64,000 bases of DNA from JAGDZR01 sp049115695 (GCA_049115695.1 JAGDZR010000003.1:62001-126000), one strand, 5' to 3'. Shown: positions 54,009 through 63,058, counted from the stretch's first letter. The notes: a model not told the origin generated them from the sequence alone. Made by a program: numbers and translations.

Positions 54009-54609
54009 TTATCTATACATAGGACTCTTTACATTGGTCTTGGCAGCCTGCACAGCGGGACCCAATGACACGGGGGTGGAATTTTCACCACAAATGTATC
54101 ATTCAACACCTTATGAACCGCTTAGTCAGATTGATGATAAAGAGATCAGTGGGTGGTTGTCTTCAACGGAAGAAGAAGGTCATGCCGAATTTTACAATTC
54201 AAACCCATATAACAAGCACGGAATGACAATGAGGGAGCCTGTTCCTGGTACCGTAAGAAGAGGGGCTTATTTGATTCCATCTATTGATGCAGCTGATTAT
54301 GAAACGGCGGCTGTATTATTAACTAACCCTACGGATTCAAGTGCGGCGGTTATAAAGGATGGGAAGGCATTGTATGAAAGCTACTGCATTCATTGTCATG
54401 GAAAAGACGGAAATGGAGATGGAAAAGTAGGACAAGCATTTAAGGGAGTACCATCATATTCTTCGGCAGCAATTGTTGATAAGCCTGGAGGTCACATATA
54501 TCATGTGATTACCAATGGAAAAGGAAGAATGGGATCGCATGCATCTCAGATCAGTCCGGTCGAAAGATGGAAGATTGTGAGATATGTACAAGTATTACAA
54601 AACAAGTAA
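53992..54609 (+). CDS. actE: Alternative complex III subunit E, monoheme cytochrome c lipoprotein
   Basis: 205 residues from ATG 53992 (MKMRLNYLYIGLFTLVLAAC), which yields a lipobox LAAC. A longer frame upstream lacks a signal peptide. A single heme site, CIHCHGKDGNGDG, and Met ligand candidates in KGRMGSHASQI. Start overlaps the actD stop. Confidence 0.94.
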   Translation: MKMRLNYLYIGLFTLVLAACTAGPNDTGVEFSPQMYHSTPYEPLSQIDDKEISGWLSSTEEEGHAEFYNSNPYNKHGMTMREPVPGTVRRGAYLIPSIDAADYETAAVLLTNPTDSSAAVIKDGKALYESYCIHCHGKDGNGDGKVGQAFKGVPSYSSAAIVDKPGGHIYHVITNGKGRMGSHASQISPVERWKIVRYVQVLQNK

Positions 54610-54624
54610 TTAGCGTATTGTTAG

Positions 54625-55908
54625 ATGACCGATATGGCAGACGAAAGATTTGAATTTACAGCAAAGGCCAAGAAAAAACTATTCATTTTAATTGGAGTAG
54701 GTCTCGCGTTAAGCGTTCTTGGTGTTATAATGATCAATAGCGGGGGCCATCATGGAGAGGAAGTCGCCGCTGCTGGTGATCACGGATTTCATTGGACTAA
54801 AAGACTCTTTGCAAATATCTGGATAAACAACGTGTTCTTCTTAGGTATTGCAATTACAGGAGTTTTCTTCTTCACTATTCAATATGCAGCGCAGGCTGGT
54901 TGGTCTGCGGGGATCAAAAGAATCCCACTAGCTTTTGGAAATTGGTTGCCATTTGCATTTGGACTGCTAATCGTGAGCTTTTTCGCATTTGGCCATGATC
55001 TGTTTCATTGGAGTCATCATTCTCTGTACGACCCTTCTTCAGAAGATTTTGATTCAATTATTAATGGCAAGAAAAGTTATTTCTTTTGGCCACTTCAGGA
55101 TCACCCAAGTATTCCCGTCTTCTTTATAGCAAGAATGGTGATCTTCTTTGGAGTCTGGTACTGGTTATTCATGAAACTAAAGAAATTGGCTTTCGCTGAA
55201 GATTTGGAAGGTGGTACGGATTATTGGTTTAGGATGAGAAAAACATCAGCCATTTTCCTTGTATTTTTTGCAGTGTCATCTAGTATGGGAGCTTGGGATT
55301 GGGTGATGTCAATCGACACACACTGGTTCAGTACCATGTTTGGCTGGTATGTATTTGCATCATGGTGGGTTACAACACTTGCTTTGATTACCCTGATAGT
55401 AGTGTTGCTAAAGGATCAAGGTTATTTGTCTGTGGTGAACGCCAATCATATTCATGATCTTGGGAAATTTGTGTTTGCATTCTCTATTTTCTGGACATAT
55501 ATCTGGTTCTCTCAGTTCATGTTGATCTATTATTCAAACATTCCTGAAGAGACGATCTATTTTGTCGAAAGATGGAAGGATGATCACTACGCACCTGTTT
55601 TCTTTGTAAATCTCATTCTGAATTTCTTATTGCCATTCTTATTATTGATGACAAGAGATTCTAAAAGACACACCAGGTTCCTAAAAGTAGTTACTCCAAT
55701 AGTCATTTTTGGACATTGGATTGACTTCTATCTCATGATCGTACCAGGAACACTAAAAGATAATGGAGGATTTGGTTTCCTTGAGCTTGGATTATTGTCA
55801 GTGTATTTAGGTGCATTCCTATATGTGGTGCTCAATGCTCTGTCAAAGGCTCCTTTGGTTGCAAAGAACCACCCAATGTTGAAAGAAAGTTTACATCATC
55901 ATATTTAA
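54625..55908 (+). CDS. actF: Alternative complex III subunit F (NrfD-like, second membrane core)
   Basis: 427 residues with about ten membrane helices, related to ActC: SAGIKRIPLAFGNWLPFAFG, SSSMGAWDWVMSIDTHWFST and a helix with YSNIPEETIYFVERWKD. It pairs with ActC in the membrane core and may contribute to ion translocation. Follows actE by 15 bp. A start at the second Met (54634) is also possible. Confidence 0.95.
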   Translation: MTDMADERFEFTAKAKKKLFILIGVGLALSVLGVIMINSGGHHGEEVAAAGDHGFHWTKRLFANIWINNVFFLGIAITGVFFFTIQYAAQAGWSAGIKRIPLAFGNWLPFAFGLLIVSFFAFGHDLFHWSHHSLYDPSSEDFDSIINGKKSYFFWPLQDHPSIPVFFIARMVIFFGVWYWLFMKLKKLAFAEDLEGGTDYWFRMRKTSAIFLVFFAVSSSMGAWDWVMSIDTHWFSTMFGWYVFASWWVTTLALITLIVVLLKDQGYLSVVNANHIHDLGKFVFAFSIFWTYIWFSQFMLIYYSNIPEETIYFVERWKDDHYAPVFFVNLILNFLLPFLLLMTRDSKRHTRFLKVVTPIVIFGHWIDFYLMIVPGTLKDNGGFGFLELGLLSVYLGAFLYVVLNALSKAPLVAKNHPMLKESLHHHI

Positions 55909-55920
55909 TAGTAGAGACAC

Positions 55921-57000
55921 ATGTTGAATTTGTTAATTGTTTTAGCGGTTGTCTTGATAGTGGGTATTTTACTCACGGTATTCAGGGTTTCTACACTAGT
56001 TGGAATAGTAAAAGAAGACAATAAGAAAGCTACACCTGTAGAAAATAAAGTGAATGCCGCCTTAATGGTTGTATTTCTTATTACGGGTTTGTTTGGGTTT
56101 TTCTACTACTCTTTTGGAGGACTTGATGATGATTTTGTACAGCCAATTGCGTCAGAACATGGTCTGGTAACTGAGAGGTTGTTTTGGATCACAATGGGTA
56201 TTACTGGAGTAGTATTTGTTATCACTCAGATCTTGCTGTTTGGGTTTGCCTTTAAATACCAGCATAAGGAAGGTAATCGAGCTTATTATTATCCTCATAA
56301 CAATACCTTAGAATTGATTTGGACTGCAGTTCCTGCTGTGGTGCTAGCACTATTGATTTTAGGTGGATGGAAGACCTGGACAGATATTACGAAAGCTGCT
56401 CCTGATGAATCTGAAGTAGTAGAAATCATGGGCTATCAATACTCGTGGGCCGCAAGATATCCCGGAAAGGATAATCAATTGGGCGCTTCAGATTTTAGAA
56501 AGATTGATGCAACCAATCAAATGGGAATCGACTTTACAGACAGAGCATCTTTCGATGATTTTATTCCACGTGAGATTCATATACCAAAAGGTCAGCCAGT
56601 GCTGTTTAAGATTCGATCCAGAGACGTGATTCATAGTGTATATCAACCTCATTTTAGAATGCAAATGAATGCCGTACCGGGATTGCCTACTCGATTTTGG
56701 TTTGTGCCGACAAAATCTACTGAAGATATGAGGCAAGAAACTGGCAATCCAGATTTTCAATATGAACTGGTTTGCAATAAGATATGTGGTAAAGGCCACT
56801 TTGCAATGAAGTATATTATCGTTGTAGATGAGCCGGCTGAGTATGCAAAATGGAAGGCTGAGCAACAACCTTGGTTAAAGCAAAATGCTGATTACTTAAG
56901 TCAGGTACCAGCAAATCTTCAAGAAGCTGCTTCGATAGTAGCTGAATTGCCGCAGGGCGCATCAGAAAATAATGGTTTAATAATCGGTAGTTCAAAATAA
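55921..57000 (+). CDS. coxB: Cytochrome c oxidase subunit II
   Basis: 359 residues with four membrane helices (about 2-22, 40-62, 83-108, 128-152), more than the usual two, and a periplasmic cupredoxin domain. The CuA site is complete: His in RDVIHSVYQPHF, and CNKICGKGHFAM supplies Cys-x3-Cys-x3-His-x2-Met. It accepts electrons from cytochrome c or directly from alternative complex III. Confidence 0.96.
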   Translation: MLNLLIVLAVVLIVGILLTVFRVSTLVGIVKEDNKKATPVENKVNAALMVVFLITGLFGFFYYSFGGLDDDFVQPIASEHGLVTERLFWITMGITGVVFVITQILLFGFAFKYQHKEGNRAYYYPHNNTLELIWTAVPAVVLALLILGGWKTWTDITKAAPDESEVVEIMGYQYSWAARYPGKDNQLGASDFRKIDATNQMGIDFTDRASFDDFIPREIHIPKGQPVLFKIRSRDVIHSVYQPHFRMQMNAVPGLPTRFWFVPTKSTEDMRQETGNPDFQYELVCNKICGKGHFAMKYIIVVDEPAEYAKWKAEQQPWLKQNADYLSQVPANLQEAASIVAELPQGASENNGLIIGSSK

Positions 57001-57008
57001 TTACAGCT

Positions 57009-58850
57009 ATGTCGGTAACTGAAGCACACGTAGAGCATCACGAAGATCACCACGAGCAAAGTTTCGTGAGTAAGTATATTTTTTCTACTGATCATAAGAT
57101 AATTGGAAAGCAGTTTTTAATAACTGGTATCCTTTGGGCACTTATTGGTGGGGGACTTTCTGTAATCTTCAGATTACAGCTTGGATTCCCTGATATGGAC
57201 CTTGAGTGGTTACGGCCCCTGCTAGGAAATTGGATCACAACTAATGGTAAACTTGATTCTGAGTTTTTCTTGGCACTTGTAACCATGCATGGAACAATCA
57301 TGGTGTTCTTTGTATTGACCGCCGGACTGAGTGGTACATTTAGTAATTTCTTGATTCCCCTGCAGATTGGTGCAAGAGATATGGCCTCCGGGTTTATGAA
57401 CATGTTATCGTACTGGTTCTTTTTCTTATCTAGTACATTGATGTTCATCTCTTTATTTATTGAAACAGGACCAGCGGGAGGTGGATGGACGATTTATCCA
57501 CCATTGAGTGCATTGCCTCAGGCAATACAAGGTTCAGGTTTAGGAATGACACTTTGGTTAGTATCAATGGTATTTTTCATTGCTTCAACTCTGCTTGGTG
57601 GTATCAATTACATTACCACGGTCATTAACTTGAGAACTGAAGGTATGTCCTTCTCAAGGCTACCATTGACCATTTGGTCTTTCTTTATTACAGCTGTAAT
57701 TGGTTTATTGTCATTTCCTGTACTAATATCTGCTGCATTGCTCCTGGTGATGGATAGGTCATTTGGCACTAGTTTTTACTTATCTGAGATATTCATCGGT
57801 GGAGAAGCATTACCAAATTTGGGTGGAAGTCCAATCTTGTTCCAGCACTTATTCTGGTTCTTGGGTCATCCTGAGGTATATATTGTAATCCTGCCTGCTT
57901 TGGGTATTACATCTGAAATAATTTCAACTAATTCAAGAAAGCCAATATTTGGCTACAAGGCGATGATCGGCTCTATGTTAGCCATTGCTTTTCTGTCGTT
58001 CATAGTATGGGCACACCATATGTTTGTAACCGGGATGAATCCATTTCTCGGGTCTATTTTCATGTTCTTAACATTGATCATCGCAGTGCCATCTGCTGTT
58101 AAGGCGTTTAACTACATTACTACGCTGTGGAAAGGTAATATTGTATTTACACCTGCGATGATGTTCTCGATTGGATTGGTGTCATTCTTTATCTCTGGAG
58201 GTTTGACAGGCTTATTCCTGGGGAATTCAGCTCTTGATATCAACCTGCACGATACCTATTTTGTAGTAGCTCACTTCCATCTTGTAATGGGAAGTGCTGC
58301 ATTTTTCGGAATGCTGGCAGGAGTTTACCATTGGTTTCCTAAGATGTTTGGCAGGATGATGGATGACAAATTGGGGTCTATTCATTTTTGGTTGACTTTT
58401 GTGGGTGTATACTTGGTGTTTTTCCCGCTTCACTATATTGGAATTGCTGGTTTTCCTCGTAGGTACTATTCGTTTACGAACTTTGATGCCTTCAGCTCCT
58501 TTACGGATCTCAATACATTTGTAAGTGTAGCAGCAGTGTTAACATTCAGTGCACAATTTATCTTCTTGTTTAACTTCTTTTACAGCATGTTTAGGGGAAG
58601 AAAAGCACCTGCCAATCCATGGAATTCAAATACATTGGAATGGACTACTCCCAGAAATCCGGGACATGGCAATTGGCCGGGAGAAATCCCTAAGGTATAC
58701 AGATGGCCTTATGACTACTCCAAGCCTGGTGCTGAGGATGATTTTATACCACAAACAGTACCTTATTCTGAAACGCCTGAGTCCAATACGGATCACGAAA
58801 AGGAATTAGCTGGTAAGGAAGATATTGCCGAAAAGGAAGTAGCTAAGTAA
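57009..58850 (+). CDS. coxA: Cytochrome c oxidase subunit I
   Basis: 613 residues, twelve or more helices. Heme a ligand in LVTMHGTIMVFFV; CuB/Tyr crosslink and proton-channel Glu in FLGHPEVYIVILPALG (A1-type); further CuB His pair in AHHMFVTGMNPF; heme ligands in LHDTYFVVAHFHLVMGS. Catalyses O2 reduction with proton pumping. The histidine-rich N-terminus (HVEHHEDHHEQ) is unusual but common in Bacteroidota. Confidence 0.97.
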   Translation: MSVTEAHVEHHEDHHEQSFVSKYIFSTDHKIIGKQFLITGILWALIGGGLSVIFRLQLGFPDMDLEWLRPLLGNWITTNGKLDSEFFLALVTMHGTIMVFFVLTAGLSGTFSNFLIPLQIGARDMASGFMNMLSYWFFFLSSTLMFISLFIETGPAGGGWTIYPPLSALPQAIQGSGLGMTLWLVSMVFFIASTLLGGINYITTVINLRTEGMSFSRLPLTIWSFFITAVIGLLSFPVLISAALLLVMDRSFGTSFYLSEIFIGGEALPNLGGSPILFQHLFWFLGHPEVYIVILPALGITSEIISTNSRKPIFGYKAMIGSMLAIAFLSFIVWAHHMFVTGMNPFLGSIFMFLTLIIAVPSAVKAFNYITTLWKGNIVFTPAMMFSIGLVSFFISGGLTGLFLGNSALDINLHDTYFVVAHFHLVMGSAAFFGMLAGVYHWFPKMFGRMMDDKLGSIHFWLTFVGVYLVFFPLHYIGIAGFPRRYYSFTNFDAFSSFTDLNTFVSVAAVLTFSAQFIFLFNFFYSMFRGRKAPANPWNSNTLEWTTPRNPGHGNWPGEIPKVYRWPYDYSKPGAEDDFIPQTVPYSETPESNTDHEKELAGKEDIAEKEVAK

Positions 58851-58888
58851 TATAGTTTGCCTTCTATTTGAAGGAATTAACAATATCT

Positions 58889-59776
58889 ATGACAGAAGTA
58901 GTTGCACATAGCGAAAAACAAACATCAATATTCTCGGTATTCGTAGAATTACTGAAGATGAGATTGTCTTTGTTGGTGGCTTTTTCGTCAGCATTTGGTT
59001 ACATGTTAGGGACCCCTGGTAATATTGACTGGCTATTGTTTAGCGGACTTTGTATTGGGGGCTTCTTGATAAGTGGAGCAAGTATTACGATTAACCAAAT
59101 CACAGAAGCCAAATATGACCGGTTGATGAATAGGACAGAAAATCGTCCATTGCCAACAGGCAGAATATCACCAACCAATGCGGCGCTTTATAGTCTCATA
59201 ATAGGGTCGTTTGGGCTCATTCTTGTTTATCTATCAACGAATTTATTGACTGTGGCCTTGAGCCTATTGTCACTGGTACTCTATGCATTTGTCTATACAC
59301 CTTTAAAAAGAGTCGGCCCAATAGCTGTATTCGTAGGTGCAATTCCTGGCGCACTTCCTCCATTAATTGGCTGGGTAGGAGCCACTGGGGCAATCTCTCA
59401 CGAGGCACTCATCATCTTTGGAATTCAATTTATCTGGCAGTTTCCTCACTTTTGGGCGATAGCTTGGGTGGCGGATGAAGATTATAAAAGAGCTGGGTTC
59501 AAACTATTACCTGGAAATGGTAAGAAGGATTTGAATACTGCCATTAACATAATGATTTATACGCTTTTCCTGTTACCATTGGGTTTATTACCTTCATATT
59601 TCGGTCTAACAGGCTTAACCAGCGGAGTAGTTGCAACAGTATGTGGCGTTTTGTTTTTAGCTCAGACGTTTCAGCTGATGAAGGATAATTCCAGAAAATC
59701 GGCATTGAAGATAATGTTCAGTTCATTTATATATCTTCCAATAGTTCAAATAGCCTATTTAATTGATAAAATTTAA
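58889..59776 (+). CDS. ctaB: Protoheme IX farnesyltransferase (heme O synthase)
   Basis: 295 residues from ATG 58889 (MTEVVAHSEKQ); a TTG 21 bp earlier is the only alternative. UbiA-type prenyltransferase with ITEAKYDRLMNRTENRPLP (DxxxD motif) and GALPPLIGWVGATG. The second Asp motif is DEDYKRAGFKLLP. Seven to nine helices. It supplies heme O for the heme A of the adjacent oxidase. Shares its final base with the next start. Confidence 0.95.
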   Translation: MTEVVAHSEKQTSIFSVFVELLKMRLSLLVAFSSAFGYMLGTPGNIDWLLFSGLCIGGFLISGASITINQITEAKYDRLMNRTENRPLPTGRISPTNAALYSLIIGSFGLILVYLSTNLLTVALSLLSLVLYAFVYTPLKRVGPIAVFVGAIPGALPPLIGWVGATGAISHEALIIFGIQFIWQFPHFWAIAWVADEDYKRAGFKLLPGNGKKDLNTAINIMIYTLFLLPLGLLPSYFGLTGLTSGVVATVCGVLFLAQTFQLMKDNSRKSALKIMFSSFIYLPIVQIAYLIDKI

Positions 59777-60360
59777 TGGATCAGTCTGCAGCTATAATTG
59801 AACAAAGCAATGTGAAGGTAAGATCAATGAACCCAAAGAAATTTGCTTTGTGGTTATTCATCATTACTGTTGTGATGCTTTTTGCATCATTAACGAGTGC
59901 GTATTTGGTGAAAAAGTCTGAAGGAGACTGGTTACTCATTCAGTTCCCGGATATGTTTCAATACACTTCCGTGATGATTGTCGTTAGCAGTATTAGTTTA
60001 CATATGTCGTATATAGCGGCTAAGAGAAATAACCTTTTGAACATCCGATTGGGACTGGTTGTAACGGGTATACTAGGTATTGCTTTTATGATAGGTCAGT
60101 TTTTTTCTTGGGGAGAACTGATCGCACAAGATGCTTTTTTTGTGGGTAATCCTGCGGGATCATTTATTTACGTATTCACAGGTTTGCACATGGCTCATCT
60201 ATTTGGTGGCTTGATATTCCTGTCCGTTGTATTGGTCAAAGCATTTAAATACAAAGTTCATTCGAAAAGCTTAGGCGCAATCGAGATGTGCGTAACCTAT
60301 TGGCATTTCTTAGGTGGACTTTGGTTGTATTTATATATATTTTTGATTGCAAATAATTAA
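59776..60360 (+). CDS. Cytochrome c oxidase subunit III-like protein (short)
   Basis: 194 residues with five membrane helices and the subunit III signature HMAHLFGGLIFLSVVLVKAF, then EMCVTYWHFLGGLWLYLYIF. It lacks the two N-terminal helices of classic seven-helix subunit III. In Bacteroidota it is paired with a second subunit III gene, which follows after 5 bp. Confidence 0.9.
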   Translation: MDQSAAIIEQSNVKVRSMNPKKFALWLFIITVVMLFASLTSAYLVKKSEGDWLLIQFPDMFQYTSVMIVVSSISLHMSYIAAKRNNLLNIRLGLVVTGILGIAFMIGQFFSWGELIAQDAFFVGNPAGSFIYVFTGLHMAHLFGGLIFLSVVLVKAFKYKVHSKSLGAIEMCVTYWHFLGGLWLYLYIFLIANN

Positions 60361-60365
60361 CTATT

Positions 60366-61112
60366 ATGTCAAGCACAGCAGTGATTGTTGATGAAAATGA
60401 GAACCCTTGGGGTGGCGGTGTTTCGCCGATGAAGACAAGCTATGGCAAGCTGATGATGTGGTTCTTTCTTTTATCAGATGCTTTTACCTTCTCGGGTCTT
60501 TTGATCGCATATGGTTTGATCAGATTCAGTCATCCGGCTTATGATGGTGCCATCGAAGATTTTATCTTTTCACAATCATATTGGCCAGTTCCTGAAAAAG
60601 TATTTGAAGCAGTACCTTTTTTGCACGGTATTCACCTTCCGTTAGTATTTGTGGGTATCATGACATTTATCCTGATTTTGAGTAGTGTGACCATGGTAAT
60701 GGCTGTGGAAGCAGGTGAGAGAATGGATCGAAAAGGTGTAGAAAAATGGATGTTGTGGACAATTGTTGGTGGTTTGACTTTTTTGGGTTGCCAGGCATGG
60801 GAATGGGGACATTTCATTGTAGGCACGGAAGAAGGAGGCAGATTATTGGATGGAAGCATTTTTCAAGGGGCAAACTTGCGGATGAATCAATATGGACCAG
60901 CGCCATTTGCAGCTCTATTCTTTTTTATAACAGGGTTTCATGGGTTTCACGTATTTAGTGGTGTGGTACTTAATTTTATCATATTCTATCAAACGGTTAC
61001 TGGAAAGCTTGAAAGAGTGGGCCATTATGAAATGGTAGAGAAAGTAGGCTTGTACTGGCACTTTGTAGACCTTGTATGGGTATTTGTTTTCACATTCTTT
61101 TATTTGGTATAA
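60366..61112 (+). CDS. ctaE: Cytochrome c oxidase subunit III
   Basis: 248 residues, six or so helices. Signatures WFFLLSDAFTFSGLLIAYGL, TGFHGFHVFSGVVLNFIIF and EKVGLYWHFVDLVWVFVFTF. Second subunit III-type protein of the operon. Subunit III protects the active site during turnover. Confidence 0.94.
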   Translation: MSSTAVIVDENENPWGGGVSPMKTSYGKLMMWFFLLSDAFTFSGLLIAYGLIRFSHPAYDGAIEDFIFSQSYWPVPEKVFEAVPFLHGIHLPLVFVGIMTFILILSSVTMVMAVEAGERMDRKGVEKWMLWTIVGGLTFLGCQAWEWGHFIVGTEEGGRLLDGSIFQGANLRMNQYGPAPFAALFFFITGFHGFHVFSGVVLNFIIFYQTVTGKLERVGHYEMVEKVGLYWHFVDLVWVFVFTFFYLV

Positions 61113-61133
61113 AGCATTAATTAATAGTTCAAA

Positions 61134-61460
61134 ATGGAACAAGTTTCTGAAGTAGAAGTAAAGCCAGTTAATAAAGCAAAGGTCAAGAAGTTTTTACAGG
61201 TAATGGGTATCCTTGCTGGTATTACTGCCCTTGAATTCTTAGTTGCTTTTACATTGCCCCATGAATACAAATGGACTAGAATCTGGATATTTATCATAAT
61301 GACGATATTCAAAGCCTATTACATAGTGTCAGAATTCATGCACTTGGGCCATGAGAAAAAGTCTTTGAAAATGTCAATAGTATTGCCGCTATTATTTGTT
61401 TGCTTTCTAATATTCATTTTGATCGTTCAGGCAGACGCTATTTTCTCAGTTCTCTATTGA
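61134..61460 (+). CDS. ctaF: Cytochrome c oxidase subunit IV (prokaryotic)
   Basis: 108 residues with three membrane helices; VMGILAGITALEFLVAFTL and FIIMTIFKAYYIVSEFMHLG match the small caa3-type subunit IV family. Last structural gene of the oxidase. Its stop is one base before the TTG of the SCO-like ORF. Confidence 0.9.
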   Translation: MEQVSEVEVKPVNKAKVKKFLQVMGILAGITALEFLVAFTLPHEYKWTRIWIFIIMTIFKAYYIVSEFMHLGHEKKSLKMSIVLPLLFVCFLIFILIVQADAIFSVLY

Positions 61461-61461
61461 T

Positions 61462-61863
61462 TTGAGCAAGATATTTAAGCGCATATTGTTGCTAACATTA
61501 TTAGGGGTACCAGCTTGCTGGTACCTTTTTTTGCAATTATTCGGGGAGAACAAATTTGCACTGCCACCGATAGGGAGAATAGATGTGAATTGTACACCGT
61601 ATAAGCTTACCATGATTCAATTGTCTGAAGTATCATCCAATCAGGAACTAAACGAGCTGAACAGGTTGAAAGATAGGCTTGTAGATTATAAAATTGACTT
61701 TCTTGCTGACCATCAAGACAGTTGCTATCCCGGTTACACTTCCGGGTTATTGTTGTTAGATACTCAATCGTTCATCAGAGGGCATTATTTATATAGTATT
61801 GACGAAATTGATCGTGCAATTGTGGAATGTGACTTACTGTTGACTCTGCTATACGATGAATGA
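61462..61863 (+). CDS. SCO-like remnant or degenerate thioredoxin-fold protein (hypothetical)
   Basis: 133 residues from TTG 61462, one base after the ctaF stop. An N-terminal membrane anchor (KRILLLTLLGVPACWYLFLQ) is followed by a small domain whose last part (SGLLLLDTQSFIRGHYLYSI, then DEIDRAIVECDLLL) resembles the final strands of SCO copper chaperones. SCO genes usually occupy this operon position. The CxxxC copper motif and the conserved later His context are missing, so copper delivery by the usual chemistry is unlikely. A terminator hairpin is embedded in codons 15-24. The 3' end overlaps DUF420 by 8 bp. Confidence 0.65.
   Translation: MSKIFKRILLLTLLGVPACWYLFLQLFGENKFALPPIGRIDVNCTPYKLTMIQLSEVSSNQELNELNRLKDRLVDYKIDFLADHQDSCYPGYTSGLLLLDTQSFIRGHYLYSIDEIDRAIVECDLLLTLLYDE
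61506..61532 (+). terminator. Intrinsic terminator inside the SCO-like coding sequence
   Basis: GGTACCAG (61506-61513), loop CTTG, CTGGTACC (61518-61525) form a perfect 8-bp stem followed directly by seven T (61526-61532). It lies 45 bp after the ctaF stop, where an operon terminator would be expected, but the reading frame of the next gene runs across it. Confidence 0.75.
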
Positions 61864-62416
61864 CAAGGCGACTCTTATACTTATAAAAATTGTTTCTGTT
61901 ATACTTCCAGTTGCTGTTGCACTGCTTGCCTTTTTTCCTGAGCTGTTGAAACTAGGAAGCTGGACACAGGTTTTACCACATATCAACGCAACGATCAATT
62001 CACTCACTTGCTTGGTCATGATTTTGGCTCTGGTTGCTATCAAAAATGGAAAAATTGAAATTCATAAGAACCTCATGCTATCAGCATTGATATTGGGTGT
62101 TTGTTTTTTGGTTTGTTATGTATTGTATCATTCATCAACTGCTTCTGTGAAATTTGGTGATATCAATGGTGATGGAGACTTGTCTGATTTAGAGCTACAG
62201 GCTATAGGAGGGATGAGATCATTGTACCTTGGTTTACTTGCTTCTCATATATTACTATCCATCGTCGTTGTACCAATGGTATTGCTGGCATTTTATTTTG
62301 GGTTAACCCAGAAGATTAAACAACATAAAAAATTGGTAAGATTCGCTTATCCAATATGGTTGTACGTTTCTGTGACAGGGGTCATTGTTTATTTCATGAT
62401 ACGAACATATTATTGA
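61856..62416 (+). CDS. DUF420 family oxidase-assembly membrane protein with EF-hand loop
   Basis: 186 residues, five membrane helices. Conserved His residues lie in VLPHINATIN, IEIHKNLMLSA, YVLYHSS and LLASHILLS, as in DUF420/CtaM-type proteins needed for heme A oxidase maturation. Between helices 3 and 4 an insertion carries DINGDGDLSDLE (residues 102-113), a complete EF-hand loop. Start overlaps the SCO-like gene by 8 bp. Confidence 0.88.
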   Translation: MNDKATLILIKIVSVILPVAVALLAFFPELLKLGSWTQVLPHINATINSLTCLVMILALVAIKNGKIEIHKNLMLSALILGVCFLVCYVLYHSSTASVKFGDINGDGDLSDLELQAIGGMRSLYLGLLASHILLSIVVVPMVLLAFYFGLTQKIKQHKKLVRFAYPIWLYVSVTGVIVYFMIRTYY

Positions 62417-62418
62417 GT

Positions 62419-62682
62419 ATGAATTGGACAAGAAGCATATTGTCGGTTTGCCTGCTGCTTGCATTTAGTGTTTCATCCTTTGGCCAATGTGCCATGTGTA
62501 GAACGCAAATCGTCAACAACGTTAATCATGGTGAGACGTCATTTGCAGCGGGCTTGAACACAGGGATAATGTATCTGTTTTTTACGCCTTATCTGTTAAT
62601 AGCAGTATTGGCATATTTGTGGTGGAAAAATAGTAAAGTAGGTGAGCGAAAAAACAGCCTTGCAGGCCGTATTGGCAGGTAA
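62419..62682 (+). CDS. Small exported membrane protein with CxxC motif, 87 aa
   Basis: From ATG 62419, 2 bp after the DUF420 stop. A signal peptide (SILSVCLLLAFSVSSFG) is followed by QCAMCRTQIVNN and one membrane helix (MYLFFTPYLLIAVLAYLWW), with a basic tail. Small proteins of this design follow DUF420 in many Bacteroidota oxidase loci. The CxxC could bind metal or heme precursors, or be redox active; no role is established. Overlaps DUF983 by 41 bp. Confidence 0.8.
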   Translation: MNWTRSILSVCLLLAFSVSSFGQCAMCRTQIVNNVNHGETSFAAGLNTGIMYLFFTPYLLIAVLAYLWWKNSKVGERKNSLAGRIGR

Positions 62683-63028
62683 ATGTCCGAGATGTAGAGA
62701 AGGGGATATGTTTGAATATCCGACATCAAATCTCTCCAAGTTCAACAAAATGCATAGTAAGTGTGGTAAGTGTAATCTAACCTATGAAGTGGAGCCAGGT
62801 TTTTTTTATGGGGCAATGTACGTGAGCTATGCTGTATCTGTAGCGATATTGATAGTTTGCACATTTTTTTTATACTTTTTGTTCAATGACCCATCATTAA
62901 CTGTATATGTGATCACGGTCATTGTTACTTCATTTTTGATTTATCCATTCAATTTTAGGTACTCAAGAATTCTTTTTTTGCACGGTTTTGGTGGAGTGAA
63001 ATACGATCCGGCTTCAAGTCAGGATTAA
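62642..63028 (+). CDS. DUF983 family protein
   Basis: 128 residues from a GTG start (62642, MSEKTALQAVLAGKCPRCRE). A zinc ribbon (CPRC and CGKC, the latter in KMHSKCGKCNLTYEVEPG) precedes FFYGAMYVSYAVSVAIL and a second membrane helix. Function unknown; it often sits near respiratory genes. Overlaps the preceding gene by 41 bp. Confidence 0.87.
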   Translation: MSEKTALQAVLAGKCPRCREGDMFEYPTSNLSKFNKMHSKCGKCNLTYEVEPGFFYGAMYVSYAVSVAILIVCTFFLYFLFNDPSLTVYVITVIVTSFLIYPFNFRYSRILFLHGFGGVKYDPASSQD

Positions 63029-63058
63029 TTACCTATTTTCATACCATTAATTGTATTT

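Noticed and set aside
56562..56577. CACGTG-centred sequence resembling parS
   Set aside because: Only about 11 of 16 positions agree with the parS consensus and the site is inside coxB coding sequence; a chance match.
59776..61112. Two consecutive subunit III genes considered as a recent duplication
   Set aside because: The two proteins differ in length and sequence, and the paired arrangement is usual in Bacteroidota oxidase operons.
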